Shown here piece after piece: positions 17,632-26,079 of a DNA stretch of 64,000 nucleotides (positions are counted from its first letter, which is position 1; every line of letters starts with the position of its first letter). The notes beneath the pieces are model-generated. The model ran no database searches, was not told the DNA's origin, and saw only the letters and a list, made by a program, of their open reading frames with translations. Location of the stretch: positions 8,204,170 through 8,268,169 of the forward strand of contig NC_021985.1 in NCBI RefSeq assembly GCF_000444875.1, in the 5' to 3' direction. The stretch is from Streptomyces collinus Tu 365. GTDB taxonomy: Bacteria > Actinomycetota > Actinomycetes > Streptomycetales > Streptomycetaceae. A program made the position numbers and the translations under genes.

Positions 17632-17848
17632 CGGAGATCAGCCCTGAACGAAGCCGGCGCGCCTGCGCCACCGCGTGGTGCGCCGGCCGACTCGAGCCGA
17701 CGGCATGGAGCCGGGACGGCACCGATCTGCACCGACCAGTGTGCCCGCTGTCGCGACCAGGTCTTCACAGCGGACAGCGCGCGAGTCGAGCAAACGCGCG
17801 TACACTCACGATCACTCCGAGCCGGGCAAGCTCATGCGAACAACGGCA

Positions 17849-17879
17849 GGGCGGGCCGGTTCGGGGAACCGGCCCGCCC
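17849..17879. terminator. Strong bidirectional terminator hairpin
   Basis: A perfect 14-bp inverted repeat (17849-17862 and 17866-17879, GGGCGGGCCGGTTC/GAACCGGCCCGCCC) with a 3-base loop. It lies 14 bases past the stop of the minus-strand small peptide gene, which supports that gene being real, and may also end the AraC transcript. Confidence 0.8.
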
Positions 17880-17893
17880 GTGGAGTGGCGATG

Positions 17894-18022
17894 TCAGGGG
17901 CAGCTGCTGACGTTGCCCGCGAACGCCTCAGTGGCCGCGGCGCCGAGGGCGATGAGGGACAGCACGGTGGCTGTGGTGATGGTGAAGAAGCGACGGATCA
18001 TCAAGTTCTCGTTCTCTGCCAT
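17894..18022 (-). CDS. Tiny secreted peptide precursor (42 residues)
   Basis: MAENENLMIRRFF start, then a hydrophobic core TITTATVLSLIALGAAATEAF and the end AGNVSSCP. Almost the whole protein is a signal peptide; cutting after AFA would release a heptapeptide with one Cys (GNVSSCP). A second ATG at residue 8 is an alternative start. A strong terminator lies directly behind the gene, and its start is 9 bases from the start of a divergent gene. Could be a peptide signal, a small lipoprotein-like product or an orphan; no family recognised. Confidence 0.55.
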   Translation of the reverse strand: MAENENLMIRRFFTITTATVLSLIALGAAATEAFAGNVSSCP

Positions 18023-18031
18023 GCTTCGCGC

Positions 18032-18655
18032 GTGGCTTCTCCTGGCTCCCGAACGAAGACGACCGATGTGTGGTCCCTGCCCCAAGACGAGCAACTCATT
18101 GGGCAGCGCATCAGCGAAGCCCTGCCGCGCTCCGGCTGGCTGTGCAGTCACCCCGGGCCGAAGGGCCTTCACCAGGTGCATCTGCATCGCCAACTCGGTG
18201 AGGCCCTGAGCTGCGGCGGTCGGCAAGCGTTTCTGCTTCTGCCGACCGAGGCCCGGGCACCTGAGGACGTCCTGGTGGACGACGCCGTCGCCCCCAGGTC
18301 CGACCTCGGACACTCGGCCGTCGTGCAGTTCCTTTGCTCACGCCGCCTTCAGGACGGCGAGGGCGAAGTCTTCGAGGCCGGCCGTCTCGCGGTGCGCTGG
18401 TTCGAGCAGGAAGTCGGGCCGGAGAGACATCAGCTCCTGACCGAGGAGACGCGCCTTATCTGGAAGGTCCTGCGAGCGGCGACCAGGCCAGCCATCGTCG
18501 AGAGCACGCAGGGCCGACGAATCTCCGGCATGAGGATCGGCCTTGCCGCCCATGACCTCGTGACCAGCAGCGGGATGCTGCTGACGCGAGGCGGTGTCCA
18601 ACGTCTGCGTCTGGCCGCCGCGCCCCCAACCGGTCAGATGCGGGACAAGCTTTAA
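18032..18655 (+). CDS. Hypothetical protein, about 207 residues
   Basis: The frame from GTG 18032 has consistent G/C-ending codons and ends TAA at 18655. It reads VWSLPQDEQLIGQRISEAL early and ends GVQRLRLAAAPPTGQMRDKL. Soluble, with no motif I recognise. It is divergent from, and nearly abuts, the tiny secreted peptide gene, so the two may share a regulatory region. The start is uncertain: an in-frame ATG is lacking near the N-terminus and no clear ribosome site is seen. Confidence 0.4.
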   Translation: MASPGSRTKTTDVWSLPQDEQLIGQRISEALPRSGWLCSHPGPKGLHQVHLHRQLGEALSCGGRQAFLLLPTEARAPEDVLVDDAVAPRSDLGHSAVVQFLCSRRLQDGEGEVFEAGRLAVRWFEQEVGPERHQLLTEETRLIWKVLRAATRPAIVESTQGRRISGMRIGLAAHDLVTSSGMLLTRGGVQRLRLAAAPPTGQMRDKL

Positions 18656-18884
18656 GGACATTTCCGCCGCGCTCGATGAGAGCCAGGAGCTCGAGTCCGA
18701 GGAGCCCCTCGGGTGGCAGCCGATCTGGAAGCGCCCCCGGAAGCCGAAGTCGAAGGCGGCGAAGAAGCAGGAGCTGCGCAAGCAGCGGCGGCGACTCCAG
18801 GACGCCGGGAAGCGCCGCCTCGCCGCCAGCGTTTATTCACCGGCTTGGGAGGCGCTGAAATCGGATTGCGTTCGAACGCAACCG
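18648..18884 (+). pseudogene. Possible gene fragment with a basic coiled coil
   Basis: A frame overlapping the end of the previous gene reads FKDISAALDESQELESEEPL, then GWQPIWKRPRKPKSKAAKK and a Lys/Arg/Gln helix. Codon bias is coding-like for about 65 residues and then fades. No start codon is evident. Probably the tail of a lost gene; weakly supported. Confidence 0.25.
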
Positions 18885-19090
18885 ACGGGTGCAGCGGTGA
18901 TGGTGATGCTTGGCCCACTGCCGCGTATCGTGCGAAACGGTCCGGGCCCGGAGCCACCATCCATGGCCCCAGTCCCGGACCGCTCACCAGGTGCCACGCA
19001 CGTGAGGGCTGCCGGGCGAGGATCAGACCACCATCCGGCTGGGCGTTGTGCCCCGCGGGCCCGTCATGCCCGGGAGGGCGACCTCACGTG

Positions 19091-19642
19091 TCAGCTGGAC
19101 AGGCGTCCGAAGAACAGGCTGCCCGGTGCCTCCAGGTCCGGGGAGTAGAAGAACTCCCTGACCGCGCGGATGAACTCCTGCCGGCTGATGGATCCGTCGC
19201 CGTCGGTGTCCAGCTCGGCGAAGGCGTCCATGGCGGCGGGGTCGGTGATGTCCCAGACACCCAGGTACTGCTTGAACTCGGCCTTGCTGATGGTGTTGTC
19301 GCCGTCGGTGTCCATGATGTCGAAGATGGCGTGCGGAACACCCTCGACCATGTTGAAGCGGCTGGTGTCCACGCTCACCGCGCGGCTGGCGGCGTGGTAC
19401 TGCTCCTTGGAGAGGCGGTTTACGCCGTTCGCGTGGCGCAGCAGCTCGGCCCACTGCATCTGGTACGAGAACAGCAGCGCCTGCGCCCGCCGGTCGCTTT
19501 TGTCGATCTTGTAGGCCTTCAGATAGCGGTCGACGACGCGCTGGTAGTCGCTCCATTCGACATAGCCGTCGCCGTCGGTGTCGGTGGCGGTGAACAGCTG
19601 GTCCAGCTTCACGCTGATCGGGTCAGTGGTGGCGGTAGCCAT
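19091..19642 (-). CDS. EF-hand calcium-binding protein (calerythrin-like)
   Basis: 183 residues from ATG 19642 with a GAAAGG ribosome site. Three canonical 12-residue calcium loops: 21-32 (DTDGDGYVEWSD), 111-122 (DTDGDNTISKAE) and 145-156 (DTDGDGSISRQE). The spacing leaves room for a degenerate second hand near residues 65-80, so it is a four-EF-hand fold like calerythrin of Saccharopolyspora. Cytosolic, probably a calcium buffer or sensor. Single gene, intact. Confidence 0.93.
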   Translation of the reverse strand: MATATTDPISVKLDQLFTATDTDGDGYVEWSDYQRVVDRYLKAYKIDKSDRRAQALLFSYQMQWAELLRHANGVNRLSKEQYHAASRAVSVDTSRFNMVEGVPHAIFDIMDTDGDNTISKAEFKQYLGVWDITDPAAMDAFAELDTDGDGSISRQEFIRAVREFFYSPDLEAPGSLFFGRLSS

Positions 19643-19925
19643 GATCAACCTTTCTCACAGGGGGAGTCGTGTGGGCACATCAGTACCCGCCCTGAAGCTA
19701 GGCCCGAAAACATTACAAAGAAGCATTAAATGCCCATATGATTGTCAGGTTCACACAATAACGTGAATCCCCTTCACGTCCGGCATGACCTCCGGACGAA
19801 CCGGGTATCGACTCGGGCTCTCACGGTGACTGCGCCTGGTAGCAATGTTCGAACTCGATGACGCTACGTGGCCGGTATTCGTCGGCGGAGCGACCACCCT
19901 GCTGTAGGCGCGGCATGATGCGATC

Positions 19926-20315
19926 ATGCGGAATCAGCCTGTGCTTGTTTTTGGTGGAGATTGCGGCTTTTGCTCTACCTCGGTGAGGTTTGCTGAGCGA
20001 CGCCTACAGCCTCGTTGCGATACCGTTCCTTGGCAGTTCGCGGACTTGGAAGCTCTTGGCGTCACCTCAACACGAGCCGAGCGCGAAGTGCTGTGGGTGA
20101 CTCCCAGGGGCGTTGTGTATGGAGGCGCCCAGGCTGTTGCGAAGGCACTGTTGAGCGCAGGCGGAGGGTGGGCGCTGGTGGGTGCGTTGCTCATGTTGCC
20201 TCCCATGCGGTGGGCTGCCCACGGTGTGTATCGACTCGTCGCAAACAATCGTCACCGCATGCCAGGAGGCACCGCGGCATGCGCTTTGCCCGACCGGCGA
20301 ACGGTTGGCCTGTAG
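19926..20315 (+). CDS. DUF393 thiol-disulfide oxidoreductase (DCC family)
   Basis: 129 residues. Begins QPVLVFGGDCGFCSTSVRF; GDCGFC is the DxxCxxC active-site motif of the DUF393/DCC family (Cys13, Cys16), although the canonical first Asp is a Gly here. A short C-terminal hydrophobic helix (WALVGALLMLPPMRWAAHGV) may touch the membrane. Length is normal, so the gene looks intact. Single gene upstream of the IS element. Confidence 0.85.
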   Translation: MRNQPVLVFGGDCGFCSTSVRFAERRLQPRCDTVPWQFADLEALGVTSTRAEREVLWVTPRGVVYGGAQAVAKALLSAGGGWALVGALLMLPPMRWAAHGVYRLVANNRHRMPGGTAACALPDRRTVGL

Positions 20316-20436
20316 CCGAACCTCCCGGCACCGTCAGGACAACAGGACACAAGCCCGGCCCACTGGCCGTAAGTCAGATCCGCACGTCTCACAGGACGTG
20401 ATCATCAACGAACAGGGTTCACTTTCGCAACAGACC

Positions 20437-21312
20437 CTAAAGGGTGTTGCAGAAGGCTTAGTGGCGGGCATTTTGCCTGTATGGGTGGGGTGTTGAGGGT
20501 TGAGCCGGTGTGGGTGGAGACGTTCACCGGGTTGCGGATGGGGCGCTTCGAGAAGCTGCTTCGGGTGGTGCGGGAGCGGGGCGGCAACGGCCCCGGTGGT
20601 GGCAGGCCGTGGTGTCTTCCGCTGGCCGAGCGGGTGCTGCTGGTAGCCGTGTACTACCGCACGAACCTCACCATGCGGCAGCTCGCGCCGCTCTTCGGCT
20701 GCTCACCTGCCACCGTCTGCCGGATCATCCAGCGCCTGCGACCCCTGCTCGCGCTGGAGCCGTCGCCCCAGCCGGTGCCGGGCACCGACCGGTTATGGAT
20801 CGTGGACGGCACCCTGATCCCGGTCCGTGACCGTAGGGTCGCAGCCTCCTCACGCAACTACCGGTTCTCGGCGAACGTGCAGGTCATCATCGACGCCGAG
20901 ACCCGCCTGGTGGTGGCCTCGGCCCGGCCGGCACCAGGCAACAAGGCCGACGCACAGGTCTGGCGCGAGTCGGACCTGCCGGCCCTGGCGGCGGGCACGA
21001 CCGTGATCGCGGACGGCGCCTACCTGGGCACCGGGCTGATCGTCCCGCACCGCAGACGAGCCGGACGTCCCCTCCTGCCCGGCCAAGAGGAAGACAATGC
21101 CGAACACCGGCGCGTCCGGGCCCGTGTCGAGCACAGCTTCGCCCGGATGAAGAACTGGAAGATCCTCCGCGACTGCCGCCAAAGGGGCGACGGCCTCCAC
21201 CACGCCGTCCAGGCCGTCGCCACCATGCACAACCTCGCCCTGACAGGGTGAAAACAGCAGGTTAGCTGCCACTCAACCCTGTCCACCACCGACCTTCTGC
21301 AACACCCTTTAG
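20437..21312 (+). mobile_element. Complete IS5-family-like insertion sequence (~876 bp)
   Basis: Perfect 20-bp terminal inverted repeats: 20437-20456 (CTAAAGGGTGTTGCAGAAGG) and its complement at 21293-21312. They enclose one transposase gene. The ends may lie a few bases inside, because the outermost CTAA/TTAG could be target sequence; if so the duplication would be 2-3 bp (TA or TNA), as in some IS5 groups. Element and gene appear intact, so this is a relatively recent insertion. Confidence 0.85.
20481..21251 (+). CDS. IS5-family DDE transposase
   Basis: 256 residues. An N-terminal HTH_Tnp_4-like domain (RPWCLPLAERVLLVAVYYR, then TMRQLAPLFGCSPATVCRII) precedes a DDE_Tnp_4 catalytic core. 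The probable triad is Asp109 (IVDGTL), Asp178 (VIADGAYLG) and Glu217 (RVRARVEHSFARMKNWK). Length and motifs are complete, so it is probably active. The gene fills the IS between its inverted repeats. Confidence 0.93.
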   Translation: MGGVLRVEPVWVETFTGLRMGRFEKLLRVVRERGGNGPGGGRPWCLPLAERVLLVAVYYRTNLTMRQLAPLFGCSPATVCRIIQRLRPLLALEPSPQPVPGTDRLWIVDGTLIPVRDRRVAASSRNYRFSANVQVIIDAETRLVVASARPAPGNKADAQVWRESDLPALAAGTTVIADGAYLGTGLIVPHRRRAGRPLLPGQEEDNAEHRRVRARVEHSFARMKNWKILRDCRQRGDGLHHAVQAVATMHNLALTG

Positions 21313-21616
21313 TTCAGTCGATATCTACCCCACCGGCCGTGCTCCGTGCTGGAAAAACTACGATCTCTCCATCAAAACGGCGAGCAGCGGCCAGACTTGC
21401 CGGATGGTCAGTAAGGGGCTCCTGAAAGTCACGGTGAGGCAGCGCATCGAAGGCTTCCTGATGAGCGGTGATTCGCAGGACCTGCTCACGCAAAAGACTG
21501 CCAGAGATGCTGGCCGGCTCAAGCGGTCGGCGACCGGCTTTCGGCAGGGTCGTGTCGTGGTGCTCGACGCCGAGGGTGTTCACCTCGTCGCGATGCTCTA
21601 CTGGTGTCGGGGCTGC
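21313..21616. other. Region between IS and TPR gene; nothing certain
   Basis: The TPR frame stays open upstream to 21404 but with weak similarity to anything. I see no separate gene. The 5' end of the TPR gene or its promoter may have been displaced by the IS. Confidence 0.35.
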
Positions 21617-22930
21617 ATGCCGTCCAACCCGGTGGCGGAGGCTGAGATCGCCGCAGCCGAGAAGCTGTTCCGGCTGCTGAGTCCCGGCGCGGCGGATCCG
21701 GTGCCCAGGGTGGTCCGCGAGCTGCGTCGGCAGTTGCGCCGGGAGGCGGCGGAGACGGCGCTGGGGATGCTGGCCACCGCGGAGGCGCAGGCGGATGCGG
21801 GACTCGCAGACCAGGCCCTCGAGGTGCTGCGCGGGACTCTGGAGTCTGCGCCTACTGGGGACGCCGACATCCCCGACTTGCTGCACCGGTTCAGCCTCGC
21901 TCACCGCGTGCGCTTCTGCATCCTTGGCCACGCCGATGACAACACCCGAGCAATTGAGCTGGCGCGCGCGGCCGTGCAACGCGGAGGCGCGGAGCATCAC
22001 GAGCGGCTTGCCAATCTGGCCGGGCTGCTCCAGAACCGTTACACGCTGCTGGGCAACCCAGGCGACCTGGACGAATCGGTGGCGTTGAGCCGCGAGGGCC
22101 TCGACGCCGAGGGCGATGCGGGCCTCATCTTGCACGGGGCCGCGCTGTGCGGCGCGCTGCTGCTGCGCCACCAGAACTCGGGTGCCGAGCGCGACTTGAA
22201 CGAGGCCATCGAGCTGGGGAGGACCGTGCTTGCCCACTGCGCGCCGGACGCGCCCAAGCGCGCGGAGGTCGAGTCGTTTCTCGCACGTTCGCTGCTCGCT
22301 CGGCACTGGCGGACGCGGTGCCCGGACGACCTGGAAGAGGCCCTGTCCCTGTCACGGGCCGCCGTCCGTGACGCGCCGACCGGCAGTACCTTCCGCACCC
22401 TCATGATGGGCAATCTCGCCGGCGTGCTGCGCGACCGCTTCGGCGTCACGGGCGTCCGTGCTGACCTCGACGAGGCGATCGGCATCATGGGAACCGTACT
22501 CCGGGACGTGCCCGAGGAGCATGCAGACTTCGCTGTCCAACTGGGGAATTCCGGCGTGTATCACCGGGTGCGCTACGAGCAAGGTGGCGACCCGGCCGAC
22601 CTGGACACCGCCCTGCCGAACATAGAACCGATCACTACGTCAAAGGCGGGGGCACCGAGAAGGACCGTCGAAAGTCTCCTGACGACGAATCGTCAGAGAA
22701 GTCCTGCGACCTCACGCCCCCACCGGCGCGCGGCCCCGACGCCCGGCACAGGCTGTTGGTCACCGACCCGGCGATCACCCTCGGAGGCTGCCCCGCCGCT
22801 GTCACTACCTGCCGCGCTGTCCCACGATCGAGGGCGGTCCCCGCGAGACCGCCCCCGCACGATCGAAGTCCCACTCCACTCCAGCCGCCCAGCGAAGCCG
22901 GGTCCTGGCGTTGAGCGGTCAGAGCTCTAG
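21617..22930 (+). CDS. TPR protein, probably truncated (CHAT-type family)
   Basis: From ATG 21617 about 340 residues show degenerate TPR-like helices (LADQALEVLRGTLESAP; NPGDLDESVALSREGLDAEG; SGAERDLNEAIELGRTVLA; VRADLDEAIGIMGTVLRDVP). This 'GxxxDLDEAIxLxR' pattern is typical of Streptomyces TPR-CHAT proteins. After about 22640 the frame becomes Arg/Pro/Ser-rich with no coding character, so the original C-terminus, where a CHAT protease would sit, is lost. Probably a decayed gene. Confidence 0.5.
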   Translation: MPSNPVAEAEIAAAEKLFRLLSPGAADPVPRVVRELRRQLRREAAETALGMLATAEAQADAGLADQALEVLRGTLESAPTGDADIPDLLHRFSLAHRVRFCILGHADDNTRAIELARAAVQRGGAEHHERLANLAGLLQNRYTLLGNPGDLDESVALSREGLDAEGDAGLILHGAALCGALLLRHQNSGAERDLNEAIELGRTVLAHCAPDAPKRAEVESFLARSLLARHWRTRCPDDLEEALSLSRAAVRDAPTGSTFRTLMMGNLAGVLRDRFGVTGVRADLDEAIGIMGTVLRDVPEEHADFAVQLGNSGVYHRVRYEQGGDPADLDTALPNIEPITTSKAGAPRRTVESLLTTNRQRSPATSRPHRRAAPTPGTGCWSPTRRSPSEAAPPLSLPAALSHDRGRSPRDRPRTIEVPLHSSRPAKPGPGVERSEL

Positions 22931-23212
22931 GCCGGGCCCTGGATCTAGACGCCTGACCGCCTTGTTGACGTCCCACACCGGGCACTCGATCGGCGCGTAG
23001 TGGCCCTGGGGCGTCCACGACAGCACCCCGGCGGGTGGGCCGGTCGGCTCCCGTCCCTCGGCGCGGATCTGCTTCAGAGTCCGCAGGTTCCAGGGCAGCG
23101 CCTCGCTGGTGTAGACGGGCAGCGGCGGCGGCCCGGTAGGCTTCTCGCTGTAGTACGGATCCCCGAACAGATCCCAGCCCAGGGGCGGGCGGGGTGGACG
23201 GCGTGGAGACAT
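22919..23212 (-). CDS. Small hypothetical protein, RRQRL-like
   Basis: 97 residues from ATG 23212. Contains LPVYTSEALPWNLRTLKQI, then RAEGREPTGPPAGVLSW, reminiscent of the PxYxxxxAPxxLxTxRQLRAxGLRPGG core of the RRQRL-motif zinc proteins of Streptomyces conjugative elements, but the zinc cysteines are not evident. It starts 7 bases after the preceding gene on the same strand, so the two form an operon. Confidence 0.45.
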   Translation of the reverse strand: MSPRRPPRPPLGWDLFGDPYYSEKPTGPPPLPVYTSEALPWNLRTLKQIRAEGREPTGPPAGVLSWTPQGHYAPIECPVWDVNKAVRRLDPGPGLEL

Positions 23213-23219
23213 TCGGCCG

Positions 23220-23576
23220 TTACTCCGGCTCCAGCACGGCGCCCAGGGCGGCGTCCAGTTCGTTCAGCGCCAGGCGCATCGTCTGCACGGCGGTGCCGAA
23301 CGCAAGGTTGTCGATCCCCTTCGAGTACAGGTACCCCGGGTCCACGGTGAACGCCTCCGACACCCGCCGCGCATTCGCTTCCTTGTCCGGCCACGCGGTC
23401 GAGTGCGCCAGATCCCAGGCCGCTTGCGGCAGCTTCTCAGAGCCCATGTCGTCCCAGGCATCGACGTTCAGCGCCGTCGTCCTGACGTCGGCAACCGCCT
23501 CGGCCAGCGCTTCGCGCGCTTCCGCCACCCGCATCCGTTCTGCTCTGGCCGGCGCCCGCAGTTCCTGCTTGTCCAT
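23220..23576 (-). CDS. Hypothetical helical protein, 118 residues
   Basis: Starts MDKQELRAPARAERMRVAEA at 23576 and is mostly alpha-helical with an acidic middle. No motif recognised, no signal peptide or membrane segment. First gene of a two-gene minus-strand operon with the RRQRL-like protein. The pairing is typical of integrative-element accessory genes, which is an inference from company only. Confidence 0.5.
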   Translation of the reverse strand: MDKQELRAPARAERMRVAEAREALAEAVADVRTTALNVDAWDDMGSEKLPQAAWDLAHSTAWPDKEANARRVSEAFTVDPGYLYSKGIDNLAFGTAVQTMRLALNELDAALGAVLEPE

Positions 23577-24413
23577 GGCGGCATTCTGCCCTAGTTGCGG
23601 GCCAGTTGAGGCGGAACGGGACCTCCCGACCCGAAAGACAATCTGTCTTCTGGCTCCCCGTAAACCGGTACACTCTGCAGTCTCGCCGGGATTCAGGATC
23701 ATGAACCCTGGACAGCCCGACGAGGTGTCTTCTACTTCTTCCGCTCGGACCTGGCACCAGTGTGGTTGGGCGTGGTGCAAGAGTATGCGCCGCACCTGCT
23801 GATGCCGGATGGGGAGGTCGGCTGACAGTGGCTGGCTGTCCCGTTCCTCGTCGGTGGCATGCTGCCGACCTGGTCCCGGCAGGCCGCCTGCGGCCAGGCC
23901 AGCCGTTTCCGGCCGGTGCGGCCTGTGTCCGGGCGCGTCGGCGACCCGGCCCCCGGGCACCGCTCCTGCCCGCCGTCCTGCACCCCCCAGGCCGCTGCGG
24001 CCTCGAGTTCGCCCTCGCCGCCGGCGCTGGTGCGGTCGCTGCAGGTCCGCTGCGACGACTGCCCCGGTCCGCGCGACGCCGTCCGCGCCGCCCGGGCGGC
24101 GACGGAGGAGGGTCAAGCCTGTTCCAGCTGCGCGTCGCCGGGCTGGGTGTCGTGTGCTGCACTGATCGTTGCTGAGTCTGGCCAGCGCTGCAGCCAGCGC
24201 CGGCACTTCCTGTGCCTGGAGCGGCTGTCAGAGACCGCGTCCATCACCCCTCGCCGCCGCGTGGTGCGCGTTCCCAAACGGCGCAGTCCTTCCCAAGGCG
24301 ACGAGTAACAGGGGAGAAGCATCCTGCCGCCCTCCCCGCCGTACGCATTTCGCACGCTAAAGGCACGTAACATGTACGGTCTGGCCACGGTGGGGCGGCG
24401 GGGAGGGCTGTTG
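23577..24413. other. Gene-poor stretch; no supported gene
   Basis: About 840 bases. Long open frames here on both strands are Arg/Pro/Ala-rich and mirror one another, as expected of GC-rich non-coding or decayed DNA. I see no recognisable motif. Confidence 0.4.
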
Positions 24414-24551
24414 CTACGCCCACTCCACGCCCAGCTTCCGGAATGCGTCCAACTGCTACGCCGTGAGTTTGTCGCGTCGCTGCTTGGTGTTGGAGATCCT
24501 GTGAAGTGTCTCTTTGATGCCAGGGGCCGCAGGTCGCTTCTCTGCCACCAT
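24414..24551 (-). pseudogene. Last repeat of a helicase-associated-domain gene
   Basis: The minus frame reads ETLHRISNTKQRRDKLTA, a stop, then QLDAFRKLGVEWA and a stop. It closely matches the repeat at 63172-63250 (RITNTKQRRHKLDAEQLAALRELGVE), the terminal helicase-associated (HA) repeat of Streptomyces helicase-like proteins. The internal TAG and the tiny size make it a relic. Confidence 0.65.
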
Positions 24552-24910
24552 CGGATTCCTTGACCATGTGCTCTGACCTGGTGAGATCCCAGTTCGGCCT
24601 ACTGGCGTCTAGTGGCACCAGTTGCTGGCAGATAGTGGCACCAGCCCAGGACAGATTTGCGGCACTTCCATTAACTGACGATCACGGTGAGGGTCCGCTT
24701 GGTGGTGAGGGCTGGGCGTGTTTGTCGAGCTATGCGGTGTGTGTAGGGGCAGAGGCCATGTTGGGGAAGGCCTGGCTGCGGGCGGTGTGCTGTACGGGGG
24801 TTCACGGCGTGGTCGGCCGGGACATTGGACGCCCGTTCCCATCCACGGCGGGCAGCACCATCGTGGCGAGTCCGCCGCAGGCCGGCCCGTGCGTGCATTT
24901 GGGTATGGCG
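24552..24910. other. No gene seen
   Basis: About 360 bases 3' of the HEPN gene (which runs leftward). A short repeat-like pair, AGTGGCACCAG.../ATAGTGGCACCAG, occurs at 24609-24644. Nothing else is supported. Confidence 0.4.
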
Positions 24911-25888
24911 CTACTTGCCCCTGAGGTCATCGATCCGACGCTGTTCCCACCAGTCTTGGATCATGTCGAGGCGCTTGACGGACGGTTCGATACGGCTCAG
25001 GGCTCGGTCCAGGTTGAGGAACGGCACCATCAGGCCGGTGAGTGACGACGTCTTGGACTTCAACCCCTCTGCCTGCCTCGTCCAGGGGGCCAGGTGTTTG
25101 GCTGTGTCGCTGAGGCCGGTCAGCATGCGGGCCATGTCGTCATCCGGCGGGGCCGCGGCCGTTTCACCGGAGCTTTTGGAGCCGAGGAGCTGTTGGGCGA
25201 TAGCTACGGCTGTGGAGACAGCCTGGACTCGCTTCGTAGCGTGGTCGTGGAACCGGCGGGCCATCGATGTGAGATCGATGTCGATGCCTTCGGTCAGGCG
25301 GCCCCGAAGCTGGTGTGGCGTCACGATGGGGGCGGGGTCCGACGAAGCCATGACCCAGGCGATCGGTTTGTGTCGGGCGAGGAGTTCGTCCGCCAACACC
25401 CGGTAGGCCAGTACAAGGTCTGCGATCAGGTCGGGTTCCAGGGTTTCACGGTGGTAGGCCGCGTTGCGGTATTCGTGCAGCCGGTCGAGTACGTCGCGTT
25501 CGTGGTCCGTCAGCACGCCCCGCTGCCTCAGGAACTTGGTCTTCTGGTCCAGATGGTTGTCCATCTTTGCCCGCCGGTCCAGGCCTACATGCTGATCGAT
25601 CAGCTGACTCAGCTGTCCATCGAGCTGCCCGCCGCTGTCCCGGAACCTTTGCATCTCTTCGATGGTGCTGTCGGGGATCTGGAAGGCCAGTTGGGCGTTG
25701 ACCTCACGGCCGATGATCACCTCGACTAGATGGTCCAGGAGGATGAGGGCAAGGCGATCGTGTGCTTGGTCGCCTGCCTCGGCACATCGCCGGATTTCGG
25801 CTATTTCGACCGCGAGCCAGTTCCATTGTTCGGAGTTCTGTGAGGCCGGGCGGTCCCAATCGGAAGCGAAAGGCTGCATGAGAGGCAT
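24911..25888 (-). CDS. HEPN-motif protein downstream of the Qat operon
   Basis: 325 residues. Around residues 136-146 it reads DRLHEYRNAAYHRETL, where R-N-x3-H is the RNase motif (Rx4-6H) of HEPN domains, flanked by long helices before and after (LILLDHLVEVIIG; LIADLVLAYRVLADELL). The C-terminal half is charged and helical with no known domain. If functional it would be a ribonuclease toxin or effector. Same strand as the qat genes, 190 bp behind qatD. Its role as a Qat partner is inference; the HEPN call is by motif and context only. Confidence 0.6.
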   Translation of the reverse strand: MPLMQPFASDWDRPASQNSEQWNWLAVEIAEIRRCAEAGDQAHDRLALILLDHLVEVIIGREVNAQLAFQIPDSTIEEMQRFRDSGGQLDGQLSQLIDQHVGLDRRAKMDNHLDQKTKFLRQRGVLTDHERDVLDRLHEYRNAAYHRETLEPDLIADLVLAYRVLADELLARHKPIAWVMASSDPAPIVTPHQLRGRLTEGIDIDLTSMARRFHDHATKRVQAVSTAVAIAQQLLGSKSSGETAAAPPDDDMARMLTGLSDTAKHLAPWTRQAEGLKSKTSSLTGLMVPFLNLDRALSRIEPSVKRLDMIQDWWEQRRIDDLRGK

Positions 25889-26079
25889 GACTCCACCCTT
25901 TCATCCCTCCTCCGGGCGACCATCATGTGAGATAGACAGCCTTGAGGCGACCCACCGCCCAAGGGCGGACGGTGCGGCCTTCGCGCTTACTGGTCCGTGC
26001 GGGATTTCCCACGCTGTGGTTGCTCAGGGCCCCGCCGCGACCGTGAGGAACGGGGCGTGGGAGGCGCTTGACGCTGCGG

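Noticed and set aside
20437..21312. Target-site duplication of the IS element
   Set aside because: Flanks CTAA and TTAG are complementary and not direct copies, so I cannot tell a 2-3 bp duplication from the end of the inverted repeats.
23577..24413. Long overlapping frames on both strands
   Set aside because: Arg/Pro/Ala-rich composition on both strands, no motif, no start with ribosome site, no consistent codon bias.
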